Part shown: positions 51,284-60,331 of the stretch, piece by piece
How positions within the stretch are numbered: the stretch's first letter is position 1
How the letters are laid out: every line of letters starts with the position of its first letter
Notes under the pieces: model-generated
Databases searched by the model: none
What the model saw: the letters and a program-made list of their open reading frames with translations, nothing else
Told to the model about the DNA's origin: nothing
Assembly (NCBI GenBank): GCA_019550975.1
Contig: SDWH01000004.1
Coordinates: forward strand, 124,001 to 188,000
Direction of reading: 5' to 3'
Origin: Bacteroidales bacterium SW299
GTDB lineage: Bacteria > Bacteroidota > Bacteroidia > Bacteroidales > Bacteroidaceae
DNA: 64,000 nt
Translations under genes and position numbers: made by a program

Positions 51284-51706
51284 ATGAACGCAACCGATAT
51301 ATTGAAAGAAAAGGGACTGAAAAAAAGTGCCCAGCGCATATCCGTCATCACGATTCTGCAACAGAAGCTGGTTCCCCTCACGGAAGAAGAAATAAAGGAG
51401 GACATGGGCGAAATCTATGACCGTGTGACTTTTTACCGCACAATGCAGGTGCTTGTCGGCATGGGGATTGTACACCGTATCGTGGTGGACAACACAACTA
51501 CAAAGTACGCCCTGAACACGGATGGGGAAAACAAGTCGCACGTGCATTTCTATTGCAGAATCTGCCATGCCGTAATATGCCTGAAGGATGTCCCGGTACA
51601 CCGCTACCAACTGCATGGCAATTACAAGCAGGAGGATTGCGAGGTCTTGATAAAAGGGGTGTGCCCTGCCTGCATGACCTTCGATTCAGACAACGAAACA
51701 AAATAG
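51284..51706 (+). CDS. Fur-family metalloregulator
   Basis: A 140-aa Fur-type repressor. The winged-helix part (residues 10-80) includes KKSAQRISVITILQQKLVPLTEEEI and DRVTFYRTMQVLVGMGIVHRI; the dimer/metal part has HVHFYCRICHAVICL and CPACM, two CxxC-type pairs for structural zinc. The HVHFYC motif stands where Fur/Zur proteins carry their regulatory metal ligands. It is divergent from a TonB receptor operon with His-rich lipoproteins, so Zur- or Fur-like function is the best guess; the metal is not proven. Confidence 0.88.
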   Translation: MNATDILKEKGLKKSAQRISVITILQQKLVPLTEEEIKEDMGEIYDRVTFYRTMQVLVGMGIVHRIVVDNTTTKYALNTDGENKSHVHFYCRICHAVICLKDVPVHRYQLHGNYKQEDCEVLIKGVCPACMTFDSDNETK

Positions 51707-52110
51707 GAAAAGAACCATGGCTGTTGCTGTGAGAACATATTTTATTGTTGAACAAGGAATAACCGGAATAGTACAATGAATCACATGATTTGTCACTGGC
51801 ACGGAGTGGCTTCATAAAGACCTTTCTATTAAGAAACTGTTTTGAATTTATCGTATGCTGATTTGGGATGAGTTTTTGAGGCATTTCCGTTTGTGTGATG
51901 AGGAAGATAGCGGGCTATCTGACGAAGAACAGAAGCGGAAAAGACCAAAAAATAGCCCAAAGCACACACGAAAACGAATACATCAAGCCAAGAAAAACTT
52001 TTTGGAGAAATTCAAAACAGTTTCTAAGCCATCCGGTGCCTTTTCTCCCTTTTTATTCGTTTATTCCGGAAATATTTCGTAAATTCGGGACAAACCAATG
52101 AACAGCAGCT
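51707..52110. other. Intergenic region carrying a MITE
   Basis: About 400 bases. Positions 51833-52024 form a small inverted-repeat element described separately; I see nothing certain in 51707-51829 or 52028-52110. Confidence 0.5.
51833..52024 (+). mobile_element. MITE / internally deleted insertion sequence
   Basis: About 192 bp bounded by inverted repeats: the 18-bp core AGAAACTGTTTTGAATTT (51832-51849) is exactly complementary to AAATTCAAAACAGTTTCT (52008-52025). If the element is GAAACTG...CAGTTTC, both ends are flanked by TAA (51830-51832 and 52025-52027), a 3-bp target duplication like that of IS5-group elements. Inside, a frame from 51855 (LIWDEFLRHFRLCDEEDSGL then a Lys/Arg-rich stretch) looks like the start of a transposase, without a catalytic core. 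It is therefore non-autonomous. The IS-family assignment is tentative. Confidence 0.75.
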
Positions 52111-52734
52111 ATGAAACCCATTTTTCACTTCGGATGCGGACTCGTCATGGGCTCCTTCCTCACATTGTTTCTGGCCTCGCTTTGGGGAATCTCTTCGCTG
52201 AACGAAAAAAGCCAGACAGATGAAAAAGAAACGGCACAGGTGGTGCAGCAGGAACAACCGTCCGCACCCGAAACTACCGCCGGCGAGAGCAAAACGCACC
52301 AGTCCCGAACTGTTGAAAAGAGAACGGTATCCGCACAGCCACAGAAGCGTGTAAAGAAACAGGAACCCGAACCTCAGCATACAGCAGCAAAGCCGCAGCT
52401 GAAACCGGTGACAACAGCGGAAATAGCTGCAGAAACGGAAGCCCTTCCCGAAGAAATAACACAGCAGACACCTCCGGAGCGCAACACCCGGACGACACGG
52501 ACGCAGGAGGAAGAGAGCAGACAGTACACGGAAATACAATGGAAAGGGGAATCTTATTCGCTTTACATCGGAATGCCGAAGGAAGCCGTGCGCGAAATAT
52601 TCGGAAAACCCGGAAACGTAAACGTGATGAATCTGTACGACGGGGTACACGAAAACTGGCAGTACCGGTCGAGAGGGCACATGTTGATGCTCTCGTTCAT
52701 CAACGGAAAACTGGACGGGATCATGCAGCTATAA
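52111..52734 (+). CDS. Membrane-anchored protein with BamE/SmpA-like end
   Basis: A 207-aa protein. An N-terminal hydrophobic segment (residues about 5-30, FHFGCGLVMGSFLTLFLASLWG) anchors it; residues 31-140 are low-complexity, rich in Glu, Gln, Lys and Thr. The last 65 residues (YSLYIGMPKEAVREIFGKPGNVNVMNLYDGVHENWQYRSRG...FINGKLDGIMQL) resemble the SmpA/BamE fold by the GMxKxxVxxxxGxP pattern. Such domains occur in BAM and other envelope proteins. Function unknown. The MITE lies just upstream. Confidence 0.7.
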   Translation: MKPIFHFGCGLVMGSFLTLFLASLWGISSLNEKSQTDEKETAQVVQQEQPSAPETTAGESKTHQSRTVEKRTVSAQPQKRVKKQEPEPQHTAAKPQLKPVTTAEIAAETEALPEEITQQTPPERNTRTTRTQEEESRQYTEIQWKGESYSLYIGMPKEAVREIFGKPGNVNVMNLYDGVHENWQYRSRGHMLMLSFINGKLDGIMQL

Positions 52735-53044
52735 TTCCCCAACCAACAGACGGGCAACAGACCGGCATCTGCTCCCCTGTCTTTACAGCAGGCTGTGAAA
52801 GGAAAGGTTCTGCCAGCCTATGAAACAACCCGAAAATGAAACGGCAGTTTCCGCATCGGGAACGCGCCGAATTCAAGACGACGACAGAAGCTGTCATTGG
52901 AAAAACAGGTCCCGCATACCGACAACAGGCATGATTTGACCGAAAAACCACTAACAAAGCCTCTAAAATCACGGTTTTTGATGATGCCGTATATCTTAAA
53001 AAAACTTTTCTTTGCAACATAGTTCTAAACATAGTACTGAATTG
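52735..53044. other. Gene-free spacer before the NarL-type regulator
   Basis: 310 bases. Possible promoter remnant TTTCTTTG at 53007-53014, off the TAnnTTTG consensus at one base. No further structure recognised. Confidence 0.4.
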
Positions 53045-53701
53045 ATGGAAGAAGGGAAAGACATACGGATGCTACTGGTGGACGATCACGAACTGGTATT
53101 GCAAGGATTGAAATACATCATAGAATGTTCATTGCCGGATGTGAAGCATATCTGTACGGCATCATCCGGCCGAGAAGCCATTTCCCTCATTACATCCCAA
53201 CATTTTCATTTGTGCGTACTGGATCTGGAACTGCCCGACATGTCGGGGCTGGATGTCATCGCCTGCATCCGCGAGAAAAATGCCGGCACACGCATTATTG
53301 TGAACACCATGCACGAAGAGCTGTGGTGCATCAAGGAACTGCTGCAGCGCCAGGTGGACGGTATTCTGTTCAAGTCCGTTTATCCGAGCGAAATGCTGGA
53401 AGCCATCCGCCGCATATTGCGGGGAAAGACCTATTACTGCGAGCAAGTGCGTCGGACACGCGCCAAAATGGAACACAGCGACAAGCAACGGCGCGACACG
53501 CTGACTCCACGAGAGTTGGATGTGCTGAAACTGCTGTCTGAGGGGAAGACCACGCAGGAAATAGCACGCGAACTTTGCGTATCAACCAATACCGTTGACA
53601 CGCATCGCCGCCATCTGCTGGACAAGTTGGGGGCGCGCAACGTGGTCGACCTCCTCATGACCGCCATAGCCAAAGGAATTATCACGGTCCGCAAACGCTG
53701 A
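53045..53701 (+). CDS. NarL/LuxR-type response regulator
   Basis: A 218-aa response regulator: receiver domain with LLVDDHELVLQG (Asp13/Asp14) and the phospho-acceptor Asp in CVLDLELPDMSG, plus Lys in ILFKSV; C-terminal LuxR helix-turn-helix LTPRELDVLKLLSEGKTTQEIARELCVSTNTVDTHRRHLLDKL. Start at 53045 is the first Met giving a normal receiver. No kinase gene is adjacent. It may regulate the following surface lipoprotein, 40 bases away. Confidence 0.9.
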   Translation: MEEGKDIRMLLVDDHELVLQGLKYIIECSLPDVKHICTASSGREAISLITSQHFHLCVLDLELPDMSGLDVIACIREKNAGTRIIVNTMHEELWCIKELLQRQVDGILFKSVYPSEMLEAIRRILRGKTYYCEQVRRTRAKMEHSDKQRRDTLTPRELDVLKLLSEGKTTQEIARELCVSTNTVDTHRRHLLDKLGARNVVDLLMTAIAKGIITVRKR

Positions 53702-53741
53702 TTCTTTATTAATATACAATTTACCATTAATCTTATAGCTT

Positions 53742-55829
53742 ATGTTACGAAACTGGTTACTGTTATTATTTCCTCTTCTGCTCTTCTCAAGTTTTAGCGG
53801 CTGTTCCGATGATCCCGATGACGAATGGTCGGAAAACAATGACCCGTCGACAGGGATTTCCGACGATGAATACACACTGGACGGTGCTTCTGCCTTCGCG
53901 CGTTTTGAGAATTCACAGCTTGACGTACCCTCCAATCCATTGGAACCCATATCGGTGGTTCTCTACACCAACCTGGCTGCTCCGCAGGTCGAAATTACGA
54001 CGGACGAGATAGAAGAGTTCGTTTACGTCTATGAAGTAACGCCGCCTGACATGGGAAACAACGGACGATGCGAAGTGATGCTGAACGTATTTCAGAACCA
54101 TCTGCAATATAACGATGAAACAGGCAGTGAAGAAGTACGCTCAAGACAAGCCACACTGAACATCGTTTCCGGAGGAAAGAACCTTGCCTCTCTGAACATC
54201 GTACAGGAAGCGCCGCCCTTCTGCTCGCTGGACGGCAATGTACAGTCTACCTTCAGTACCCTTAGTTTCCCTTTCACAGCTACCGAGTCCACCGCAGAAA
54301 TATGCTATTATCTTTCTGAAACTCCCCTTTCCAGTTCGGAGGCGTCAGACATTCTTTCTGACAACTGGCAACATGAACATGAAGAACTTGTTTTGTCAGA
54401 AGGACAGACAACGTTTACACTGGATTTCGACGGCCTTTTCGCAAATACAACCTATTATCTCTATATCCGTCCGCGGGACGAGTTCGGCAACATGTTAGAC
54501 GATGACTATTACAGCGAATACACCGCTTCCACAGCTGCCGGGGAAAGCGAACAAGACCTTGTGCTGCTGGTCAGTGCCAACCCTGCCAATAACTTTACGG
54601 TATATATACCTCTTCACAGCGATTACACAACAGGTACGTTGGATTGGGGAGACGGCACAGTGGAAACAGTGAACAGCGGAACATACCATAGCAACATTTA
54701 TCATAAGTACAATGTCACCTCGACCACCGAGTTTCAAGTACGTTTCAGCGGGAAAATGACCAATATGAGCCTTAGCGCCTCCGGTACTGCTCCTACTTCT
54801 GCACGGGAAAATACATTGTTAGGTATTCTTCAATGGGGATATACGGGATTGGAAGAAATCGATCTGGGTTATTTCACAAGCCTTTCGTACGTGGCAACGG
54901 ATACACAAGGTGCTTTCCGCAACATGAAACACTTTGGTGTAGAACCATACGGAGGAAGTTTCACGGAAACCAGCATTACGGAAATCCCCGAAGGTTTCTT
55001 TGACTATGCTGTCAATGCAACGAGTTTCGACTTCACTTTTGGCGGATGTTCAAAGCTGGCTTCTCTGCCTAAGGGATTATTCAAGAACTGCACGAAAGCA
55101 AAGAGTTTTCAGCGTACTTTCATCAGTTGCACCTCACTGACAGAATTGCCTGCCGACCTGTTCAGCAATTGCCCGGAGGTAACCACATTCGAAACAACGT
55201 TCCACAGCTGTTCCGGACTGAAAGCAATCCCTGCGGGACTTTTCGATGCCTGCACCAAGGTTACCAGCTTTGAAGGCACTTTCGGCGACTGCACTTCGCT
55301 GACCTCAATTCCGTCCGGACTGTTTGCCCATAATAAGCAGGTGAATTACATAGGCAAATGCAGTCGCCGTGATGATCATTTAAACGGCGGCAAAGGAGTG
55401 TTCGAGGGTTGTACAAGCCTGAGAGAAATACCTGACGGCCTGTTTGACTCATTCACAGAGCTTTGGGATGCGTCTTTTGCTTTCAGCGATTGTAAAGAAG
55501 TGAAAACATTGCCTGCTGATTTGTTCAGAGCTTGTACTAACCTGCAATATCTGGAAAGTACTTTTGAGAGATGTTCTAACCTTCAGTCGCTGCCAGCCTC
55601 ACTGTTTGACAATAACCGTCAACTGAGATTCCTTATCTCACTGTTTAAAGGTTGCACTTCTTTGTCCGGTGAATCGCCTTATACAACGATAGGAAGCGGC
55701 ACGAAAGTACACCTCTATGAACGCAGCAATTATAATACCGAATTCGTAACGCCCAATAATTATACGGGATGTTTCCGTGAGTGCACAGGCTTGTCAGACT
55801 ACGATGCCATGCCGGGATATTGGAATTAA
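53742..55829 (+). CDS. BspA-like leucine-rich surface lipoprotein
   Basis: A 695-aa lipoprotein (signal MLRNWLLLLFPLLLFSSFSGC, Cys at residue 21). After an acidic linker come two beta-domains, a fibronectin-like one (about 160-265) and a PKD-like one with LDWGDGT (about 305-345), then BspA-like repeats from about 390 to 650. The repeats run roughly CTSLTSIPSGLF, CTKVTSFEGTF and similar, about 24 residues each with conserved Cys, Leu, Phe. Such proteins bind host or bacterial surfaces. Gene placed after a NarL-type regulator, which may control it. Confidence 0.85.
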   Translation: MLRNWLLLLFPLLLFSSFSGCSDDPDDEWSENNDPSTGISDDEYTLDGASAFARFENSQLDVPSNPLEPISVVLYTNLAAPQVEITTDEIEEFVYVYEVTPPDMGNNGRCEVMLNVFQNHLQYNDETGSEEVRSRQATLNIVSGGKNLASLNIVQEAPPFCSLDGNVQSTFSTLSFPFTATESTAEICYYLSETPLSSSEASDILSDNWQHEHEELVLSEGQTTFTLDFDGLFANTTYYLYIRPRDEFGNMLDDDYYSEYTASTAAGESEQDLVLLVSANPANNFTVYIPLHSDYTTGTLDWGDGTVETVNSGTYHSNIYHKYNVTSTTEFQVRFSGKMTNMSLSASGTAPTSARENTLLGILQWGYTGLEEIDLGYFTSLSYVATDTQGAFRNMKHFGVEPYGGSFTETSITEIPEGFFDYAVNATSFDFTFGGCSKLASLPKGLFKNCTKAKSFQRTFISCTSLTELPADLFSNCPEVTTFETTFHSCSGLKAIPAGLFDACTKVTSFEGTFGDCTSLTSIPSGLFAHNKQVNYIGKCSRRDDHLNGGKGVFEGCTSLREIPDGLFDSFTELWDASFAFSDCKEVKTLPADLFRACTNLQYLESTFERCSNLQSLPASLFDNNRQLRFLISLFKGCTSLSGESPYTTIGSGTKVHLYERSNYNTEFVTPNNYTGCFRECTGLSDYDAMPGYWN

Positions 55830-56338
55830 AATATCAGGCATCCAAAGCCTTCTGCCGAAAGACCGCCGGCAAATGCATGGATGCTGAGATTTCTTGCTTG
55901 ACTGACGGGGGTGCGGCTTCAAAAAGCTGCGCCCTCATTTTTTTTCACAGAAATCCGGCAAAAAACTTGTACATGTCAACACCTGTTTCTATATTTGCGG
56001 CAGAACGATGAAATAGACCAATCATGCTTCAAAAGTTTCAAATCAAAGAAAACAGACAGAAAATCATTCCAGCCGGCAACAAGACGTTGCAAGGCGTGAA
56101 AGTGAATGTTGTCGTGTTCTTTGATTTGATGGACACCCCTCCGGCAAAACAGGTTAAGTGCGCCCAAAGCAGACGGGGCTGGAGAAATCTTGGGAGATCC
56201 GAAACACTCCAATGTTCTTAAATGCATGTCCTCATTTTTCAAATGAAGACATGTTATCCTAATAAGGATATGCAGACTGCATGTCCTCTTTTTGTTATGC
56301 ACCTTATTGAAATATCTCACCGTTAAAAACTTGAAGCC
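55830..56338. other. Leader/spacer with a strong promoter and hairpins
   Basis: 509 bases. It holds the promoter at 55967-55997, a small frame at 56024-56221 (65 codons, no recognised domain; MLQKFQIKENRQKIIPAGNK at the start), and hairpins at 56225-56253 (CATGTCCTCATTT pairing with AAATGAAGACATG with one mismatch) and 56255-56270 (TATCCT-AATA-AGGATA). GCATGTCCTC recurs at 56279-56288. It could be a long 5' leader of the AAA+ gene, a small gene, or both. Confidence 0.5.
55967..55997 (+). promoter_or_regulatory. Consensus promoter far upstream of the AAA+ gene
   Basis: TTG (55967-55969), a 20-base gap and TATATTTG (55990-55997), among the best matches in the window. Transcription would start about 335 bases before the AAA+ start codon, or about 20 bases before the small frame at 56024. 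Confidence 0.7.
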
Positions 56339-58969
56339 ATGATTGATAATGTATACAATGAAACACCACTGACTGACGGATTTGACAAATTTATAGAAGA
56401 CTCCAACAAAACAGAAACCGAACGCTGCACGTATGACAATATAGACTACATTGTCCCTGCAGGCTTTTCGCCCGCCACCTACTCCTTCCGGTCGGCTGAA
56501 CTGATTCTTGACGGAAACAACCTGATGGACAAGGAAACGAACTTCAAGGCCTGCCTCCCCGACACCCGGTTTGCAATATCCTTTTTTCTGTTTGTCACGC
56601 AGGTAGAAAATGAAGGATGCTGCGACGATGAAGCAGTGCAGGCATGGCTGTATAAGAAAGGAAAACGGAAAGCACTTGCAATCCGAAAGGAAATCCCGAA
56701 CGAAGACGGCATTTATTTCGATTTCTCCGAGCTGGGCGACAGCCTGAGTCCGGGCGAATACTTTCTGCTTCTCAACAACCTGGAAGCGTCGGAAAGCGAC
56801 TGCAACTTTGAAGCCATGGGAACAAACCTCAGGTTCTCGTTCTCCATCCTGCCCGACGGACGCCATCTGGCACATCCCGACATACGGAACATCCGGCTGC
56901 ATCGTGACCGGACACCGCTTGCCGGCACTTCCGGACGGATAAGTCTTTCATTCAGTCTTTCAAGAGCCATGCGGAAATACGATGAATTCACAGCCTGCTG
57001 TTATGACGAATCATTTTTCCTCATGGACAGGATTTTCATCTCACAAAGCCCTGAAATGCCGCAGAGCAGAAAAGTCTGCACCAGCCTCAATTCACCGTTT
57101 ATCTGGATGCCGGGCCAATACACTTGCCTGCTCAGCCACAACGGAGAACCTTTCCATAAAATATCTTTCAGCCTGGAAAATGAAAGTATATCCATAAAGA
57201 TGAGTGAAAGCATCAAGAAACACTCATCCGAGTACATACTCTTGAGATACATGGAATCCGACCGAAGAAACTCGTTCTATTGGAGCGAGCTGAGGCGTAC
57301 CCCCGGATTCGGAAGCATAAAGCGAAAGGCGATGGAATACTTTCAGGACAACGCACTGAACTTAATGCGGAAAGACTGCGATCTGGGTCCGATAAGACGG
57401 AACATGAATTTCCTGTTCATCGGAAAAGAAACTGAAGGAACAAAGAACGCAATAAAAGATTTCGCCTTCATTCTCTGCGAAACCAGAAATTTCAACTATG
57501 TGGATACAGAAGAACTGACCGAACAGAAAAACCTGGCTGACCCTTATGCCGCGGTCAACGGACTGTTCGAGGGACTGACAGAAGGCGTTGTCTGCATCTC
57601 CAATCTGTATGCCCTGCTGAATGCCAACGAAAACAGATTCTTTCAAAAACTGGAAAAGAAACTGAAGACAGAGCGGAAGCTCACGCTGTTTTTCCTTGGA
57701 ACAGATGCCGAAATCAATCAAGTGTTCGAAACCAATCCGACGCTAAAAGACCTCTTCCCCGAGAAAAACAGCGTTGGATTATGCAGCTATACGGTTTCCG
57801 ATATCGCCCATGCTCTCCAGAACACGCTGAAAAAGCAGCAGTTCTCATTCTCGGAAGAAGCGGAGCTGCGCCTTACCAAACTGCTGGCAGGCATGGATGC
57901 CAAAGGAAAACTGAAGAATTGGGGGGCAGAACAGGTGGAACAGTTCTTCACCGGTTCCATTCTTCCCTGCTTCCGGCAACGCATTCTGGATATGGAATGC
58001 CAGGAGGAAACAAGCATGAAACAGGAGCTTTCAAAGATTAAGGCCGAAGACATACACGACGGTTTTACCGACAGAAAAGACACATCATTCGAACAGGAAA
58101 TGAGCGGACTGAATGCAATGACCGGACTTCACGAGGTGAAACAGCTTCTCAACGCAACATTCAACCAACTGCAGTTTGATGATCTCCGAAGCAGAATGGG
58201 ACTGGCCGTCCGGAAAAAAGGCATCCACCACATGATATTCACGGGCAACCCGGGAACAGGAAAAACGACAGTGGCCAGAATGATCGGAAAAATCTTCCAT
58301 GCGATGGGACTCCTTTCGAAAGGCGACGTAATCGTGACGGAAAGAAGCCGGATGGTAGGACAGTTTCTCGGCGAAACAGAACGCAACATGCAGGAGATTT
58401 TAAGGAAAGCGCAAGGCAATGTTCTCTTCATCGATGAAGCCTACACACTGACAGCAGACAAAGACAATCGAAAGGATTTCGGATACCGGGCTGTCGAATG
58501 CCTGCTCACAGTCCTGTCCAGAAACAGCCCGGACATGATAGTCGTTCTGGCCGGATATGAAAAGGAAATGAACCAAATGCTGGCAACCAACCCCGGACTC
58601 CGCGGACGGTTCCCTCACACGCTCCGGTTCGAGGACTATTCGGCAGACGAGCTGATGGAAATAGCCCTGCAACTCTTCCGGAAAGAAGAATATATCCTGA
58701 CCGGCGAAGCGGGCAGGCAACTGTACGAAACCATCAGCGAAGCGGTTGCCGACAAGACAGAAAGCTTCAGCAATGCCCGCTGGATAGAGCAATATGTGTA
58801 TAGCGGCATTCTTCCGGCTATGGCCGCACGGGTGCTGAACCGGGGCGGAGCAATTGACAAAGAGTCTTGCCGGACGGTTGAAAAAGAAGATGTTGAAACG
58901 GCATTTCTCAAATTCAAGCCTCGCCAGATAGAAACGGCCGTGATACCTCGCATCGGCTTTCGGGCATAA
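56339..58969 (+). CDS. CbbX/EccA-type AAA+ ATPase with degenerate first ATPase and novel N-terminus
   Basis: An 876-aa protein. The C-terminal 280 residues form a CbbX/SpoVK/EccA-like AAA+ domain: Walker A GNPGTGKTT (636-644), Walker B VLFIDEAY (Asp699/Glu700), LSRNSPDMIVVLAGYEKEM as sensor 1 and RGRFPHTLRF as the arginine-finger region. Residues about 355-560 look like a second AAA+ domain that has lost its Walker motif (MNFLFIGKETEGTKNAIKDF in place of a P-loop). Residues 1-340 are beta-rich and unlike anything I recognise. No signal peptide. Similar ATPases remodel rubisco or act in secretion; here the partner is unknown. The gene stands alone. Confidence 0.82.
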   Translation: MIDNVYNETPLTDGFDKFIEDSNKTETERCTYDNIDYIVPAGFSPATYSFRSAELILDGNNLMDKETNFKACLPDTRFAISFFLFVTQVENEGCCDDEAVQAWLYKKGKRKALAIRKEIPNEDGIYFDFSELGDSLSPGEYFLLLNNLEASESDCNFEAMGTNLRFSFSILPDGRHLAHPDIRNIRLHRDRTPLAGTSGRISLSFSLSRAMRKYDEFTACCYDESFFLMDRIFISQSPEMPQSRKVCTSLNSPFIWMPGQYTCLLSHNGEPFHKISFSLENESISIKMSESIKKHSSEYILLRYMESDRRNSFYWSELRRTPGFGSIKRKAMEYFQDNALNLMRKDCDLGPIRRNMNFLFIGKETEGTKNAIKDFAFILCETRNFNYVDTEELTEQKNLADPYAAVNGLFEGLTEGVVCISNLYALLNANENRFFQKLEKKLKTERKLTLFFLGTDAEINQVFETNPTLKDLFPEKNSVGLCSYTVSDIAHALQNTLKKQQFSFSEEAELRLTKLLAGMDAKGKLKNWGAEQVEQFFTGSILPCFRQRILDMECQEETSMKQELSKIKAEDIHDGFTDRKDTSFEQEMSGLNAMTGLHEVKQLLNATFNQLQFDDLRSRMGLAVRKKGIHHMIFTGNPGTGKTTVARMIGKIFHAMGLLSKGDVIVTERSRMVGQFLGETERNMQEILRKAQGNVLFIDEAYTLTADKDNRKDFGYRAVECLLTVLSRNSPDMIVVLAGYEKEMNQMLATNPGLRGRFPHTLRFEDYSADELMEIALQLFRKEEYILTGEAGRQLYETISEAVADKTESFSNARWIEQYVYSGILPAMAARVLNRGGAIDKESCRTVEKEDVETAFLKFKPRQIETAVIPRIGFRA

Positions 58970-58980
58970 ATCAGCAAAAA

Positions 58981-59020
58981 GGTGTGCCAAAACGGGAATC
59001 CCCGCATGGCACACCTCTCT
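58981..59020 (-). terminator. Terminator of the nqr operon
   Basis: GGTGTGCCA (58981-58989) pairs perfectly with TGGCACACC (59007-59015), with an inner CGGG/CCCG stem. On the minus strand it is followed by TTTTTGCTG, an intrinsic terminator for nqrF. It may also stop the convergent AAA+ gene. Confidence 0.85.
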
Positions 59021-59044
59021 CCATTTTATATGATGCTCCGAGAT

Positions 59045-60313
59045 TTATCCTCCAAAGTTATCATACATGATTGAACTTGGATCAACTCCCAGACTGTCAA
59101 GCATCTTAACTACTGCATTCGACATCGGTCCGGGACCGCACATGTAGTATTCAATATCCTCAGGCGCCTCATGATTCTTCAAGTAAGTATCATACATTAC
59201 CTGATGAACGAATCCCGCCGTATATTTTACACCAGCCGCATCGGCAGCAGGATCCGGACGGTCAAGCGCAAGATGAAAATGGAAATTCGGAAAATCCTTT
59301 TCCAGCTGCAGGAAATCCTGAAGATAGAACACCTCGTTCAGCGCACGTGCTCCATAGAAATAATGCATCACACGATCCTTCGTGCCCAATGTACGCGTCA
59401 TGTGCATGATCTGCGCACGCAACGGAGCCATACCTGCACCACCGCCTACCCATATCATTTCTTTCTTGGAATCGAATATCGGATGGAAATCTCCGTAAGG
59501 ACCGCTCATCAGCACCTTGTCACCCGGCTTCAGGGTAAAGATATAAGACGAAGCGATACCCGGATTGACATCCATAAATCCGCTGCGGTCCGGTTTGAAC
59601 GGCGGAGTGGCGATACGCACTGTCAGCATAAACACATCTCCCTCTGCCGGATAGTTCGCCATAGAATAGGCACGCACCGTCGGCTCCGTATTCACACACT
59701 TCAATGAGAACATGTTGAACTTCTTCCATGCAGGCAAGTATTCGTCACCGATCAGTGCCTTGTCTATATCCTTGTCATAATCCATCGTAAACGCGGGAAT
59801 CTTGATCTGCGCATACGATCCGGGGATGAAGTCCATGTGCGCTCCCGCAGGCAACTGCACTTTGAACTCCTTGATGAAAGTGGCCACATTCTTGTTGGAT
59901 ATCACTGTACATTCATACTCCTTGACACCCAAAACAGACTCGGGAACCTTGATAGCCATGTCGCCCTTCACTTTCACCTGGCAGCCCAAACGCCAGTGGT
60001 CCTTCTGCTGCTTGCGGCTGAAATGTCCCACTTCAGAAGGAAGGATCTCGCCTCCTCCATCAAGCACCTGGCACTTGCACTGTCCGCACGAGCCTTTGCC
60101 CCCGCACGCCGACGAAAGAAACACATCGTTTACCGCCAGCGTATTGAGCAGCGTAGATCCCGATTCAACTTCCATCACTTTGTCACCGTTGATGGTCAGC
60201 TTCACCTTTCCGGAAGTCACCAGAAACTTCTTTGCCACCAACAGAATCACAACCAGCACCAGAATGGTCACCAGAAACACTCCGATGCTTGCCAATATAA
60301 AATGCATATCCAT
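59045..60313 (-). CDS. nqrF: Na+-translocating NADH:quinone reductase subunit F
   Basis: NADH-oxidising subunit of the sodium pump. 422 aa: N-terminal membrane anchor (residues 5-29), [2Fe-2S] ferredoxin domain with Cys70/Cys76/Cys79 (SACGGKGSCGQCKC) and Cys about 111, FAD motif RAYSMANYP, NAD-binding VGGGAGMAPLRAQIMHM. Electrons pass from NADH through FAD and the cluster to NqrB/C. Last gene of the minus-strand operon nqrABCDEF. Confidence 0.96.
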   Translation of the reverse strand: MDMHFILASIGVFLVTILVLVVILLVAKKFLVTSGKVKLTINGDKVMEVESGSTLLNTLAVNDVFLSSACGGKGSCGQCKCQVLDGGGEILPSEVGHFSRKQQKDHWRLGCQVKVKGDMAIKVPESVLGVKEYECTVISNKNVATFIKEFKVQLPAGAHMDFIPGSYAQIKIPAFTMDYDKDIDKALIGDEYLPAWKKFNMFSLKCVNTEPTVRAYSMANYPAEGDVFMLTVRIATPPFKPDRSGFMDVNPGIASSYIFTLKPGDKVLMSGPYGDFHPIFDSKKEMIWVGGGAGMAPLRAQIMHMTRTLGTKDRVMHYFYGARALNEVFYLQDFLQLEKDFPNFHFHLALDRPDPAADAAGVKYTAGFVHQVMYDTYLKNHEAPEDIEYYMCGPGPMSNAVVKMLDSLGVDPSSIMYDNFGG

Positions 60314-60331
60314 AGTCTTGCTTCCTTTCCG

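Noticed and set aside
56024-56221. 65-codon frame after a strong promoter
   Set aside because: Kept only as a possibility in the spacer entry: no recognised domain and the same transcript may simply lead to the AAA+ gene.
59171-59707. 178-codon plus-strand frame opposite nqrF
   Set aside because: Shadow of the well-conserved nqrF.
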